From Pseudonocardia alni (GTDB lineage Bacteria; Actinomycetota; Actinomycetes; Mycobacteriales; Pseudonocardiaceae): a stretch of DNA of 64,000 nt. Location of the stretch: the NCBI RefSeq assembly GCF_002813375.1, contig NZ_PHUJ01000003.1, forward strand, positions 3,100,001 through 3,164,000, in the 5' to 3' direction. The position numbers and the translations under genes were made by a program. Every line of letters starts with the position of its first letter. The stretch's first letter is position 1. Shown here piece after piece: positions 48,084 through 58,935 of the stretch. Below the pieces are notes generated by a model. That model saw only the letters and a program-made list of their open reading frames with translations. It was not told where the DNA came from and ran no database searches.

Positions 48084-49342
48084 GCCCGGCTCCCGGCCGC
48101 GACGACGCGGGGCTCGGTGTCGGCGACCGATCCGCGGCGCAGCCACAGCAGCCCCGCGACGAGCAGCCCCAGGGCGCCGCCCGTCGCGTATCCGCCCGGC
48201 CCGACGAGGTCGATCATGACGCCGGACAGGGCCTGCCCGACCGAGACCCCGAGCACCGCGGCCATCACCATCCAGTTGAACGCCTCGGTCGCCGACCCCG
48301 CCGGAGCGGTCTGCTCGACGCCGAGGGAGTGCGCGGTGACCTGCGGGGTGATCAGCGCGCCGGCGACCATCATCACCACGGCCAGCAGCACCAGCGAGCC
48401 GAGCGGGGAGACGAGCCCCATCGCCGTCACCAGGACGGCGAAGCCGGCGAGCAGGACCGGCAGCCGCAGATGCAACGGCCGCGGCCAGGGCCGCATCCCG
48501 TAGAGCACCCCGGTCAGCACCGAGACCACCGACCAGAGCGAGAGCAGGACCCCGCCGGCGGCGGGCGAGCCGGCGAACGCGGTCGCGGCGATCACGCCGA
48601 CCTCGGCGGTCCCCGCCACCAGCCCGAACCCGAGCGACGCCAGCGCCACCGTCCGCAGCCCGGGGCGCCGGAACACCCCGAGCAGCCCGGCCTCGACCGG
48701 CAGCGACCCGTCGGCGCGCTCGGCGCGGATGCGGGCCGAGCGGCGTCGTACGGCGGCGGTCAGCGCGAACCAGGTGGTGCCGACGATCTCCGCGGTCGCC
48801 GCGACGACGAGCGCGGTGCCCGGCCACGGCGTCGCCACCACCAGCACCGCGGCCAGCGCGGGACCCATGATGAAGAAGATCTCGAGGCTGATCGCCTCGT
48901 AGGTGTAGGCGGCCTCGCGGCGCGGCCCGGGCGGGGTCAGGTCCGACCACAGCGCCCGCGACGATCCCTCGAACGCCGGCGTCGCGAGCCCGGTGACGAC
49001 CGCGACCGCGACGGTGAGCGGCAGCGCCGCCCGGTACTCGATGCTCAGCACCAGCCCGGTGACGCACAGCAGGTAGACCGCGACGAGCACCAGCATCGGC
49101 CGGGTCGGGCCCAGCCGGTCCAGCACCCGCCCCTGCACGACCGTGCCGACCGCGGTCCCGATCAGCAGCGCCGCCGAGACCGCTCCGGCGACGGCGTAGG
49201 AGCCGTGGACCTCACGGACGTAGAGCAGCGTGGCGAGACTGTGCATGGCGATCGGGAACCGACCGAGGACGGAGGCACAGACCGGCGCGGCCGCCCCGGG
49301 GGTGCCCAGGGCGGCGCGGTAGTCGGAGAGAGCGGCGGGCAC
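48080..49342 (-). CDS. MFS transporter
   Basis: 420 residues with about 12 hydrophobic helices and the conserved loop VVQGRVLDRLGPTRPM. Early motif SVLGRFPIAMHSLATLLYV is common in actinobacterial MFS proteins of unknown substrate. Cotranscribed with the HD gene; diverges slightly from crp, which is transcribed in the same direction 42 bp upstream of its start. Confidence 0.85.
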   Translation of the reverse strand: MPAALSDYRAALGTPGAAAPVCASVLGRFPIAMHSLATLLYVREVHGSYAVAGAVSAALLIGTAVGTVVQGRVLDRLGPTRPMLVLVAVYLLCVTGLVLSIEYRAALPLTVAVAVVTGLATPAFEGSSRALWSDLTPPGPRREAAYTYEAISLEIFFIMGPALAAVLVVATPWPGTALVVAATAEIVGTTWFALTAAVRRRSARIRAERADGSLPVEAGLLGVFRRPGLRTVALASLGFGLVAGTAEVGVIAATAFAGSPAAGGVLLSLWSVVSVLTGVLYGMRPWPRPLHLRLPVLLAGFAVLVTAMGLVSPLGSLVLLAVVMMVAGALITPQVTAHSLGVEQTAPAGSATEAFNWMVMAAVLGVSVGQALSGVMIDLVGPGGYATGGALGLLVAGLLWLRRGSVADTEPRVVAAGSRA

Positions 49343-49383
49343 GCCCCAGCATCACATGATCTGGGACGCCCGTACCAGAGAAT

Positions 49384-50058
49384 TCAGCGCGCGCGCCGCG
49401 CGAGCCGCTCCGGCTCCAGGATCAGCACGCTCTTGCCCTCGAGACGCAGCCAGCCACGGTGCGCGAAGTCGGCGAGCGCCTTGTTCACGGTCTCGCGGGA
49501 GGCGCCGACGAGCTGGGCGATCTCCTCCTGCGTGAGGTCGTGGGTGACCCGCAGCAGCCCCGACTCCTGGGAGCCGAACTGGCGCGCGAGCTGCAGGAGC
49601 GACTTCGCCACACGGCCCGGCACGTCGGTGAAGATCAGGTCGGCGAGCATGTTGTTGGTGCGGCGCAGGCGACGGGCCAGCACGCGCAGCAGCTGCTCGG
49701 CGATCTCCGGACGCTTGCCGATCCACTCCCGCAGCGCGCTGCGGTCCATGGTGTAGCAGCGCACCTCGGTGACCGCGGTCGCCGACGACGTGCGCGGGCC
49801 CGGGTCGAAGATCGACAGCTCGCCGAACATGTCCGACGGGCCGGCCACCATGAGTAGGTTCTCCCGGCCGTCGGGGGACTTCCGGCCGAGCTTCACCTTC
49901 CCGCCCGACACGATGTAGAGGCGGTCACCGGGCTCACCTTCGGAGAAGATGACCTGCCCGCGGGAGAACTCGGCAGTCTCCAGAGCTTCGGCCAGCGCCT
50001 CGGCGGCCTGGGGCTCCACACCTTGGAAGATCCCTGCCCGGATCAGAACCTCGTCCAC
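49384..50058 (-). CDS. crp: Crp/Fnr-family global regulator (Rv3676/GlxR-like)
   Basis: 224 residues. Cyclic-nucleotide-binding domain with [21 protein letters not shown] and phosphate-binding [22 protein letters not shown] long dimerisation helix follows, then the winged helix [29 protein letters not shown]. The sequence closely resembles mycobacterial Crp and corynebacterial GlxR as I recall them. Adjacent nth and the small membrane gene conserve the synteny. Binds cAMP; controls many carbon and respiration genes. Confidence 0.93.
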   Translation of the reverse strand: MDEVLIRAGIFQGVEPQAAEALAEALETAEFSRGQVIFSEGEPGDRLYIVSGGKVKLGRKSPDGRENLLMVAGPSDMFGELSIFDPGPRTSSATAVTEVRCYTMDRSALREWIGKRPEIAEQLLRVLARRLRRTNNMLADLIFTDVPGRVAKSLLQLARQFGSQESGLLRVTHDLTQEEIAQLVGASRETVNKALADFAHRGWLRLEGKSVLILEPERLARRAR

Positions 50059-50220
50059 TGCAATGCTCCTCGTTCACCGGCCGTATCGTCACGGCGGGTC
50101 GTCGGCGCGTCAGTGTAGAGGTCTTCGCCACACACGTGCGCACCACTGGCCCGATCGGATTGACATCCGATCGGGTCCGATTCGTCGCGGGGCGCTGTCA
50201 CGCACCCGTACGCGATCTTG

Positions 50221-50469
50221 TCAGGCCGACGGGACCTGGCTCCGACGAGCCCCCCGGCGGCGCCGGTTACGCAGCCGGAACAGCTCCAGCGCGCGGCCCG
50301 TGCCGGACCGGAACAGGGCACGGACCTCGTCCGGACGCGGCTGTTCGAGCATCTCGTCCAGCTCGTCCTGGCGCACGGTGGACTCCCGCATGCGGGACTC
50401 CACGCGCTCCATACCGAGCGCGAAGAACATCACGAGCAGCGGGACGAGAACGCTCAACCAGGCAGTCAT
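50221..50469 (-). CDS. Small single-pass membrane protein (Rv3675-like position)
   Basis: 82 residues from ATG 50469. N-terminal helix WLSVLVPLLVMFFALGMERVE followed by a charged cytoplasmic tail (RQDELDEMLEQPRPDEVRALF, NRRRRGARR). It lies between crp and nth where mycobacteria have Rv3675. Function unknown. Confidence 0.75.
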   Translation of the reverse strand: MTAWLSVLVPLLVMFFALGMERVESRMRESTVRQDELDEMLEQPRPDEVRALFRSGTGRALELFRLRNRRRRGARRSQVPSA

Positions 50470-50724
50470 GGCAACTCCGATCCTCCCGTACGGGTTCGCA
50501 GCCCGGCCGCTCGGGGGTGGCCGCGTCGACGTCTTCGTGACGCGACCGTGACCTCGTAGCCCGTTCGGCGCACACCCGGCCGGGTGCGCGCACCGCTCGT
50601 CGGACGCGTCGCCGCGCCGGCCGGTCGAACACCACCGGCGTGGACCGGACCGCGCCCGGCGGCGAGCGGTGCACGGCGCGACACCGTGACACGACTGTCG
50701 GTGCCCACCCGTACGCTCGGTCAC

Positions 50725-51552
50725 GTGAGCACCTCCGCCGGACGGCCGTCGCGGGCGTCGCGGCCCACCCCCCGCGCCGCCGCCGGTCTGGCCGCGCGCG
50801 TCGCGGCCGGGGAGAGCCCGATCGGGCGAGCGCGCCGGGTCAACCGCATCCTCCGGTCGCTGGCGGAGGCCTATCCGCACGCGCACTGCGAGCTGGACTT
50901 CACCACCCCGCTGGACCTCGCCGTCGCGACGATCCTGTCCGCGCAGTGCACCGACGAGCGGGTCAACCAGGTCACCCCCGCGCTGTTCGCCCGGTACCCC
51001 ACCGCCGCGGACTACGCGGGCGCCGACCGGACGGAGCTCGAGGAACTGATCCGCTCCACCGGCTTCTACCGGAACAAGGCGACGTCGCTGACCGGGCTGG
51101 GCGCCGCCGTCGTCGAGCGGCACGGCGGGGAGCTGCCGTCGACGCTGGACGAGCTGGTGAAGCTGCCCGGCATCGGGCGCAAGACCGCGAACGTCATCCT
51201 CGGCAACGCGTTCGGCGTCCCCGGGATCACCGTCGACACCCACTTCGGACGCCTGGTGCGCCGCTGGGGCTGGACGACCGAGGAGGACCCGGTCAAGGTC
51301 GAGCACGCGATCGGCGAGCTCGTCCCGCGGCGGGGCTGGACGATCGTGTCCCACCACGTGATCTTCCACGGCCGCCGGGTCTGCCATGCGCGCAAGCCGG
51401 CCTGCGGCGCCTGCACACTCGCGGCGGACTGTCCCGCCTTCGGGCTCGGCCCCATCGACCCGGGCGAGGCCGCGGCGCTGGTCAAGGGCCCGGAGCGGGA
51501 CCACCTGCTCGCACTCGCGGGGATCGCGGGGCCGCCCGGGGACGGCCGGTGA
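50725..51552 (+). CDS. nth: Endonuclease III
   Basis: 275 residues from GTG 50725 (GTG 50686 is a longer alternative; neither has a clear Shine-Dalgarno). HhH-GPD glycosylase/AP lyase: [18 protein letters not shown] with catalytic K153 and D171 in [10 protein letters not shown]. The [4Fe-4S] ligands are C220, C227, C230 and C236 (C-X6-C-X2-C-X5-C). Removes oxidised pyrimidines from DNA. The first ~35 residues are a basic extension typical of actinobacteria. Confidence 0.93.
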   Translation: MSTSAGRPSRASRPTPRAAAGLAARVAAGESPIGRARRVNRILRSLAEAYPHAHCELDFTTPLDLAVATILSAQCTDERVNQVTPALFARYPTAADYAGADRTELEELIRSTGFYRNKATSLTGLGAAVVERHGGELPSTLDELVKLPGIGRKTANVILGNAFGVPGITVDTHFGRLVRRWGWTTEEDPVKVEHAIGELVPRRGWTIVSHHVIFHGRRVCHARKPACGACTLAADCPAFGLGPIDPGEAAALVKGPERDHLLALAGIAGPPGDGR

Positions 51553-52220
51553 CCCGGACAGGCGCCTCCCGCTCCGAGATCGTCTCGACCGTGGTCGTCG
51601 TCGTCCTGGTCGCGATCGCGGTCTGGGCGCTGTGGCCCTCGGGCCCCGCCCCCGGCGGGAGCGGCGGCGCCGGGCCCGCGGCGAGCGCCGCCCCGGCCGA
51701 CCGGCCCGAGACCGACCTCGCCGCCGCGGACCCGCAGGCACTGGCCGCCGCGCGGGCCTCGGCCCGGCTGGCACCGTGCCCCGCCCCGTCCGGCCGCACC
51801 CCGGCCGGTCCGCTCGCCGGGATCACCGTGCCGTGCCTGGGCGCCGACGGCAGTACCGACCTGGGCGCGGCTCTGACCGGGCGTCCGACGCTGGTCAACT
51901 TCTGGGCGTCGTGGTGCGTGCCGTGCCGCGACGAGCTGCCCGCGCTGCAGGCCTACGCACAGCGTCCCGGCGCACTGCCGGTGCTCACCGTCGACGTGCA
52001 GGACGACCCGGTGGCCGCGCTGGCCCTGTCCGCGCAGCTGGGGGTCACCCTGCCGGCCGTGACCGACCCGCAGCGGGCCGTGCGCCGCGCGCTGGACACC
52101 CCGCCGCTGCTCCCGGTCAGCTACGTGACCCGCGCGGACGGTGGCGTCGCGATGGTGGACCCGCCCGTCCCGTTCCGCACCGCCGACGACGTCGCGGCCG
52201 CCGTGGAGCGGTTCCGGTGA
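51549..52220 (+). CDS. TlpA/ResA-like membrane-anchored thioredoxin
   Basis: 223 residues from GTG overlapping the nth stop. N-terminal anchor [19 protein letters not shown], Pro/Ala-rich linker, and a thioredoxin domain with C123-V-P-C126 in [16 protein letters not shown] and cis-Pro LLPVSYV. Extracytoplasmic thiol-disulfide exchange, possibly cytochrome c maturation. Matches Rv3673c in position. Confidence 0.9.
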   Translation: MTRTGASRSEIVSTVVVVVLVAIAVWALWPSGPAPGGSGGAGPAASAAPADRPETDLAAADPQALAAARASARLAPCPAPSGRTPAGPLAGITVPCLGADGSTDLGAALTGRPTLVNFWASWCVPCRDELPALQAYAQRPGALPVLTVDVQDDPVAALALSAQLGVTLPAVTDPQRAVRRALDTPPLLPVSYVTRADGGVAMVDPPVPFRTADDVAAAVERFR

Positions 52221-52963
52221 CCGCGCAGGCGGGCGTGCCTCAGGTGCCCGACCCCGACCCCGCGGCGGCGCCGGCGTCGCTGCGCCCGCTCGTCGACGGG
52301 GCGCTGGGCCTGGACCCGGCCTGGTTCGGCTGGCGACGGCTGCAGCCCGACAACGGCGAGCCGCGCCGGGCGTCGGTGCTGATGCTGTTCACCGACGGGG
52401 AGTCGGGCGGGCCGGACGTGCTGCTCACCGAGCGCGCGGCGACGCTGCGCTCGCACGCCGGGCAGGTCGCCTTCCCCGGTGGGCGGCTCGACCCGACCGA
52501 CACCGGCCCGGTGCACGCCGCGCTGCGGGAGGCCCGGGAGGAGACCGGACTGGACCCGTCCGGGGTGGTACCGCTGGCCCTCCTGCCGGACCTGTTCATC
52601 CCGCCCACCGGGTTCCTGGTGACCCCGGTGCTGGCGCACTGGGCGTCGCCGTCTCCGGTACGGGTGGTCGACACCGCCGAGGTCGCCCGGGTCGTCCGGG
52701 TCCCGGTGGAGGTCCTGACCGACCCGGCGAACCGGTTCACCGTGCGCGGCCCCAGTGGCCACACCGGCCCCGCCTTCGACGCCGCGGGCCTGATGGTCTG
52801 GGGTTTCACCGCGGGCCTGCTGTCCGCACTGCTGCAGCGTTCCGGCTGGGAGCGTCCCTGGGACGCCGGCCGGGTCCTCGATCTCGACGACGCCTGGGCC
52901 CGCGCCCGGCGGAACGAACCGGAAGGAGGCCGGGTGGACGACCACGGCGTGGTGGACCGGTGA
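52217..52963 (+). CDS. Nudix CoA-pyrophosphatase-like hydrolase (Rv3672c-like)
   Basis: 248 residues from GTG overlapping the previous stop. LRSHAGQVAFPGGRLDPTD and AALREAREETGLDPSGV contain the NuCoA (LLTxR.. SHxGQVAFPGG) and Nudix GX5EX7REUXEEXGU motifs. Hydrolyses coenzyme A or its oxidised forms to 4'-phosphopantetheine by family precedent. Confidence 0.9.
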   Translation: MTAQAGVPQVPDPDPAAAPASLRPLVDGALGLDPAWFGWRRLQPDNGEPRRASVLMLFTDGESGGPDVLLTERAATLRSHAGQVAFPGGRLDPTDTGPVHAALREAREETGLDPSGVVPLALLPDLFIPPTGFLVTPVLAHWASPSPVRVVDTAEVARVVRVPVEVLTDPANRFTVRGPSGHTGPAFDAAGLMVWGFTAGLLSALLQRSGWERPWDAGRVLDLDDAWARARRNEPEGGRVDDHGVVDR

Positions 52964-54165
52964 GCATCAGCTGGGTCGACGTCGTCGTCGTGATCCTCGC
53001 CCTGCTGGCCGCGGCGTCCGGCTGGCGGCACGGGGTCGCGGTGGCGCTGCTGTCGTTCGCCGGCGTACTGACCGGCGCGGTGCTCGGGCTGCGGCTCGCC
53101 CCGTTGCTGGCCGGGCAGGTGGAGTCCCAGCAGGGGAAGGTGCTGCTCGGGATCGGCGTGGTGGTGCTGCTCGTCGCGCTCGGTGAGGCGACGGGCGTCT
53201 ACCTCGGACGGTTCATCCGCGACCGGATCCGCGGCGAGGGCACCCTCAGGGTCGACTCGACGCTGGGTGCCGGCGTGCAGGCGGTCGCGGTGGTGGTGGC
53301 GGCCTGGCTGATCGCGCTGCCGCTGTCCTCGACGAGCTTCTCCACCCTGACCAGCGGCCTGCGCGACTCGCGGGTGCTCGCCGGCGTGGACGACGTGATG
53401 CCGGACGCGGCGCGCAAGCTCCCGGCCGAGCTGCGCCAGCTCCTCGACGACTCCGGCTTCCCCGACGTCGTCAGCCCGTTCTCGCGGACGCCGGTCGCCG
53501 CGGTCGGCCCGCCGGACTCCGCGCTCGCGCAGTCCCCGGTGGTCACCGAGGTCCGCGACCGGGTGCTGAAGGTCCGCGGGCGCGCCCCGTCCTGCCGTCG
53601 CGCCCTGGAGGGGACCGGGTTCGTCGTCGCCCCGCAGCGGGTGATGACCAACGCCCACGTCGTCGCCGGGACGTCGAGCACCACCGTCGAGGTGACGACG
53701 TCCAGCGGCCGGGCCCGCCAGCTCGACGCCCAGGTCGTCCACTACGACCCCGAGGTCGACGTGGCCGTGCTCGACGTGCCCGACCTCGAGGAGCAGCCGC
53801 TGCAGTTCAGCCCGGACCCGGCCCGCGTCGGCGACGACGTGATCATCCTGGGCTACCCGCTGGACGGCCCGTACACGGTCACCCCGGGCAAGATCCGCGA
53901 GCGGATCCGGCTGCGCGGCCCGGACATCTACGAGCAGGGCAGCGTGCTGCGCGATGTCTACACCGTCCGCGCGGTGGTGCGCTCCGGCAACTCCGGCGGC
54001 CCGATGATCACCCCCGACGGGCGGGTGGTCGGCGTCGTGTTCGGCGCCGCGCTGGACGACACCGAGACCGGTTTCGTGCTGACGGCCGAGCAGGTCGGGC
54101 AGGCGCTGAACGTGGCCGCGAGCGGCGCGTCGTCCCCCGCCGACACCGGGAACTGCGCCTCCTGA
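52960..54165 (+). CDS. marP: Membrane serine protease MarP
   Basis: 401 residues from GTG. CvpA-like N-terminus with about four membrane helices (to residue ~120), then a chymotrypsin-fold protease: H233 in MTNAHVVAG, D267 in DPEVDVAVLDV and S345 in RSGNSGGP. C212 and C399 correspond to the regulatory disulfide of mycobacterial MarP. In M. tuberculosis MarP protects against acid and oxidative stress by activating RipA. Ends the nth-TlpA-Nudix-marP operon. Confidence 0.92.
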   Translation: MSISWVDVVVVILALLAAASGWRHGVAVALLSFAGVLTGAVLGLRLAPLLAGQVESQQGKVLLGIGVVVLLVALGEATGVYLGRFIRDRIRGEGTLRVDSTLGAGVQAVAVVVAAWLIALPLSSTSFSTLTSGLRDSRVLAGVDDVMPDAARKLPAELRQLLDDSGFPDVVSPFSRTPVAAVGPPDSALAQSPVVTEVRDRVLKVRGRAPSCRRALEGTGFVVAPQRVMTNAHVVAGTSSTTVEVTTSSGRARQLDAQVVHYDPEVDVAVLDVPDLEEQPLQFSPDPARVGDDVIILGYPLDGPYTVTPGKIRERIRLRGPDIYEQGSVLRDVYTVRAVVRSGNSGGPMITPDGRVVGVVFGAALDDTETGFVLTAEQVGQALNVAASGASSPADTGNCAS

Positions 54166-54178
54166 CCCACCGCACTCC

Positions 54179-54216
54179 GTCCCACGATCCGGGAACGAAT
54201 GGCCGGATCGTGGGAC
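54179..54216. promoter_or_regulatory. Perfect 14-bp inverted repeat between marP and an MFS gene
   Basis: GTCCCACGATCCGG (54179-54192) is exactly complementary to 54203-54216, with a 10-bp spacer. It may terminate the marP operon, or act as an operator for the MFS gene, whose probable -10 (TAGCGT, 54224-54229) lies just downstream and would give a leaderless mRNA at ATG 54236. Confidence 0.65.
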
Positions 54217-54235
54217 AGATGCTTAGCGTGGGTAC

Positions 54236-55432
54236 ATGACCTCCGTCGACGTGACCCGTACCCGCCGTCGCTGGCTGGTGCTGGCCGTCGGGGTGTTCGC
54301 CCAGACCGCGGCCTGCTCGTTCGTCTACGGGCTGCCGTTCGTGGTGCCGCTGCTGCGTGACACGGAGGGACTGTCGCTGGCCCAGGTCGGCGCCTACGTC
54401 GGCGCACCGACGGTCGGTCTGCTGTGCACGCTGGTGCTGTGGGGCGCCGCCGCCGACCGGTCCGGCGAACGCGGGGTGATGACGGTCGGGCTCGCGCTGT
54501 GCGCGGCGGCCGTCGCGGGTGCGGCGCTGCTGCCGATCGGGCCCGGACCGCTGCTGCTGGTGCTTCTCGGCCTGGGCGGCGCGGGCGCGGCGTCGGTGTT
54601 CGCCGCCAGCGGCCGGATGGTGATGGGCTGGTTCGCCGCGCACGAGCGCGGCACCGCGATGGGGATCCGGCAGACGTCCCAGCCGCTGGGTGTCGCCGTG
54701 GCCGGGCTGACGCTGCCGACCCTGGCCGCAGCCGTCGGGCCGTTCCGGGCGCTGCTGCTGCCCGCGGTGCTGTGCGTCGTCGCGTCGGTGCTGGTCGCGA
54801 CGCTGGCGCCGGACCCGCCCCGGGCGCCGCGGCCCGCGGGGGCCGAGCCGGAGCGCTCCCCCTACGGGACGTCGGTCCTGTGGCGGGTGCACGGCGCGAG
54901 TGCACTGCTGGTGGTCTCGCAGTTCGCGGTGGCGTCGTTCGCGACCGAGTACCTGGTCCGCGAGCAGGGGTGGCACGTGGCGGCGGCGGGCGCGTTCGTC
55001 GCCGGTGGGCAGATCGCCGGGGCGGTCGGCCGGATCGCGACCGGGGTCTGGTCGGACCGGGTCGGGTCCCGGCTGCGCCCGATGCGCCAGGTCGCGGCCG
55101 CCGCGGCCGCGGTGCTGCTGCTGTTCGCGCTCGGCGACGCCGTCGCCGGATGGCTGGCAGTGACGATGCTCGCCGTCGGGGCGGTGGTGACGGTCGCCCC
55201 GAACGGGCTGGCGTTCACCAGCACCGCCGAGATCGCCGGACCCGCCTGGTCGGGGCGCGCGCTGGGAGTGCAGAACACCGGCCAGAACGCCGTCGCATCA
55301 GTGGTCCCGGCCGCGCTCGGCGCCCTGGTCGGCGCGACCGGCTACGCGGCGGCGTTCGCGATCGCCGCCGCGGCACCGTTGGCCGCGATCCTGGTGACAC
55401 CGGTCCGCGACGAGCGCCGGCGGTCGTCGTGA
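54236..55432 (+). CDS. MFS transporter (CynX/NimT-like)
   Basis: 398 residues, twelve hydrophobic helices. Motif WGAAADRSGERGVMTVGLAL between helices 2 and 3, and MGIRQTSQPLGVAVAGLTLP in the middle, resemble MFS proteins exporting drugs or importing small anions. An inverted repeat and leaderless promoter lie directly upstream. Convergent with purA. Substrate unknown. Confidence 0.87.
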   Translation: MTSVDVTRTRRRWLVLAVGVFAQTAACSFVYGLPFVVPLLRDTEGLSLAQVGAYVGAPTVGLLCTLVLWGAAADRSGERGVMTVGLALCAAAVAGAALLPIGPGPLLLVLLGLGGAGAASVFAASGRMVMGWFAAHERGTAMGIRQTSQPLGVAVAGLTLPTLAAAVGPFRALLLPAVLCVVASVLVATLAPDPPRAPRPAGAEPERSPYGTSVLWRVHGASALLVVSQFAVASFATEYLVREQGWHVAAAGAFVAGGQIAGAVGRIATGVWSDRVGSRLRPMRQVAAAAAAVLLLFALGDAVAGWLAVTMLAVGAVVTVAPNGLAFTSTAEIAGPAWSGRALGVQNTGQNAVASVVPAALGALVGATGYAAAFAIAAAAPLAAILVTPVRDERRRSS

Positions 55433-55450
55433 CGCCGCCGGCGCAGCCGG

Positions 55451-56740
<1,290 letters not shown>

Positions 56741-56812
56741 TCACACACGCTCGTCACGGTCGCGGGACCGGGCGTGATTTCCGGTTTCCGCGGCGAGGAG
56801 GGTACTCGATCA

Positions 56813-57511
56813 GTGGTTCCGACCGATCCCGAAGCGGTTCTCCTCGACTGCCTGCCGCAGCGGCGTCACCGGCTTCCCTCCCACGGTATCCGGCCCGGCG
56901 CGCGACGTGAACGCCCACCGTCGTCGCTGGTGTCCGATCCCGCGGTGCGTTCGGTCACCGTGGGCCCGCGCCCCGGGAAGGCGGAGGTCGACGTCCTGCT
57001 CCCGGTGCCGCGGCTGATCGTCCACGGTGACGACGCGGACCTCGCCGCCGTGCTCCTCCGGCTGCTGCGGCGGGACGCGCTCGCGACCGAGGTCGCCTAC
57101 CTGCCCGTGTCCCGGCGGTCGCGGGCCGCCGCGAACTGGGGCCTCCCGACCCGGTTCGACGACGCCGTCGCCCTCGCCCGGTCCGGCACCGCACGCGAGA
57201 TGCCGCTGGTGCGCGACGACAACGGGGGCGTCCTCGCCGGCCGCGGGGAGATCCCCGACCTCTACGGCGAGGCCTACTGCGACGCGACGCGCGTGCTGCA
57301 CGGCCGCGTGAAGCTGCTCGTCGTCGACGCGGGGCCCGAGGGCGTGCACGTGCGGGCGGGCCGCGGGGTGACCGGCACGACCGGGCGGGCGATCCAGATC
57401 GGGACGACGGGTGCGACGCCCGTCCGCGACGGCGTCGCGCACCCGCGGGAGATCAAGCGGTGGGCCTGGTACCGGCACACCGAGCCGTGGCGGCCGGTGC
57501 TGCCGGGCTGA
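56813..57511 (+). CDS. Conserved actinobacterial hypothetical (Rv0358-like by position)
   Basis: 232 residues from GTG, GAGGAGGG upstream. GKAEVDVLLPVPRLIVHGDDADLAAVLLRLL, LVRDDNGGVLAGRGEIPDLYG and DATRVLHGRVKLLVVDAGPEGVHVRAG look like an alpha/beta domain. No catalytic motif recognised. Divergent from purA with 87 bp between starts. Confidence 0.75.
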   Translation: MVPTDPEAVLLDCLPQRRHRLPSHGIRPGARRERPPSSLVSDPAVRSVTVGPRPGKAEVDVLLPVPRLIVHGDDADLAAVLLRLLRRDALATEVAYLPVSRRSRAAANWGLPTRFDDAVALARSGTAREMPLVRDDNGGVLAGRGEIPDLYGEAYCDATRVLHGRVKLLVVDAGPEGVHVRAGRGVTGTTGRAIQIGTTGATPVRDGVAHPREIKRWAWYRHTEPWRPVLPG

Positions 57512-58927
57512 TCAACGCCCGGGGTCCTCGGGGGCGAGCACCGCGTCGGTCGCGGTGATCCCGACGTCGAACACCTCGTCGGTGGGGACGACGTAGCGGT
57601 TGCGGTGGTCCCGGGTCTCGCCGCGACCGCCCGGGACGCCGCCGGCCATCGGGCCGTAGCCGGCCCCGCCGCGAGCCTCCGCCGCCTTGGCGCCGGTCCA
57701 CGGCTCGGGCGCGCCGGCGCTCCGCGGCCCGGGGGTGCGGGGCTCGGTGCCCCACGCCGTCCCGGCCCCGCCGCGACCGCCGGGTCCGTGCGGTTCGGTC
57801 GCCGCGCCCGGCAGCCGCGCGGTGCCGCGGGACTCGCCGAACGGGGAGCCGAGGGCGCCGCGGCCCGCTCCGGAACCGGCTCCGTACGACCCGGTCCCGC
57901 TGCCGGGGCGGGTCTGCGGGGCGGGGCCGGTCTCGGTGCGGGGGCGGACGAGCTGCTGCCGACGTGCCTGATCGCCGAAGCGGCGCGCGAGGTCCTCGCG
58001 GGCCCGGGCGGCATCCGGAATCGGGGTCCGAACGCGGTCCGGAGCAGGCGGGATGCGGGAGCCCTGCGCCCCGGTACCGCCTCCACCGGCGCCCGACGAG
58101 AACGCCGGTCCGCTCGGCAGCGGGACGAGGGGCGAGGGCCCGCCACCGCCTCCGGCGCCGCCACCCGCGCCACCACCGGGGCCGCCGCCCGCACCGCCGC
58201 CGCCCGACGGGCCGGTGGGTGCCGACACCGGCTGCGAGGCCGACCCGACCGGGGGAAGCCCGACTCCGGCCGGTCCCGGTGTCGGGCCGGGAAGTCCGCC
58301 TCCACCCGGCGCGACGGAGACGCCGGGCTGCGGTCCCGGCGCACCGCCGGGACCCGGCGTCGCGCCCGGAGATGTCGCGGGCGGGGGCGCGGCGGCCGCC
58401 TCGGTGGTGAAGCGGTCGTCGATCGCGGAGGTCTCGGACTCGTACTTCTGGAGCGCCCGGTTCGCGACCTCGTCGTTGATCTGGTTGTGCTCGGCGATGG
58501 TCACGTGGTCGGCGCCCCTGCCCCGGAGGGACTGCCAGGCCTCGCTGATGTTGTCGCCCGCGCGCTGGATCCAGGAGAACTCGGCCGGGTCCATGAACCG
58601 GACCTGGTTGCGCATGCGCTCGAACGCGCTGCCGTGGTCGAGCATGCGGTCGGCGCCGTTCCGCGCGACGTTCGCGGTGCCGTCGACGCCGGTCGCGGTG
58701 CGGTCCAGGGACTCCTGGGCGGCCCGGGCGGCGGGGCCCTGCCACGAGATACCGAGATCGGCCATGCCGCGGTCGAGGGTCTGCTTGGTGGTCGCCATGT
58801 CGTCGACGAGCTTGCGGAGACCGTCGGAAGTCTGTCGCATGGCCTCGGCGCCGGGCTTGTCGAGGATCCAGGCCGCCTTCGTGGCGATGTCGAAGGCTTC
58901 GAAGGCGTAACAACGCGGCAGCGCCAT
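57512..58927 (-). CDS. WXG/PPE-like protein with Pro/Gly-rich tail (type VII secretion substrate)
   Basis: 471 residues. The first ~170 are helical: DGLRKLVDDMATTKQTLDRGMADLG, SWQGPAARAAQESLDRTATG with the W-x-G turn (WQG at ~62), and YESETSAIDDRFT. The next ~270 are Gly/Pro-rich and disordered. The end RYVVPTDEVFDVGITATDAVLAPE is conserved-looking. This fits the PPE-like proteins of Pseudonocardiaceae exported by ESX systems with a small partner, here the next gene upstream. No ESX machinery is in the window. Confidence 0.8.
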   Translation of the reverse strand: MALPRCYAFEAFDIATKAAWILDKPGAEAMRQTSDGLRKLVDDMATTKQTLDRGMADLGISWQGPAARAAQESLDRTATGVDGTANVARNGADRMLDHGSAFERMRNQVRFMDPAEFSWIQRAGDNISEAWQSLRGRGADHVTIAEHNQINDEVANRALQKYESETSAIDDRFTTEAAAAPPPATSPGATPGPGGAPGPQPGVSVAPGGGGLPGPTPGPAGVGLPPVGSASQPVSAPTGPSGGGGAGGGPGGGAGGGAGGGGGPSPLVPLPSGPAFSSGAGGGGTGAQGSRIPPAPDRVRTPIPDAARAREDLARRFGDQARRQQLVRPRTETGPAPQTRPGSGTGSYGAGSGAGRGALGSPFGESRGTARLPGAATEPHGPGGRGGAGTAWGTEPRTPGPRSAGAPEPWTGAKAAEARGGAGYGPMAGGVPGGRGETRDHRNRYVVPTDEVFDVGITATDAVLAPEDPGR

Positions 58928-58935
58928 CGTCGTCC

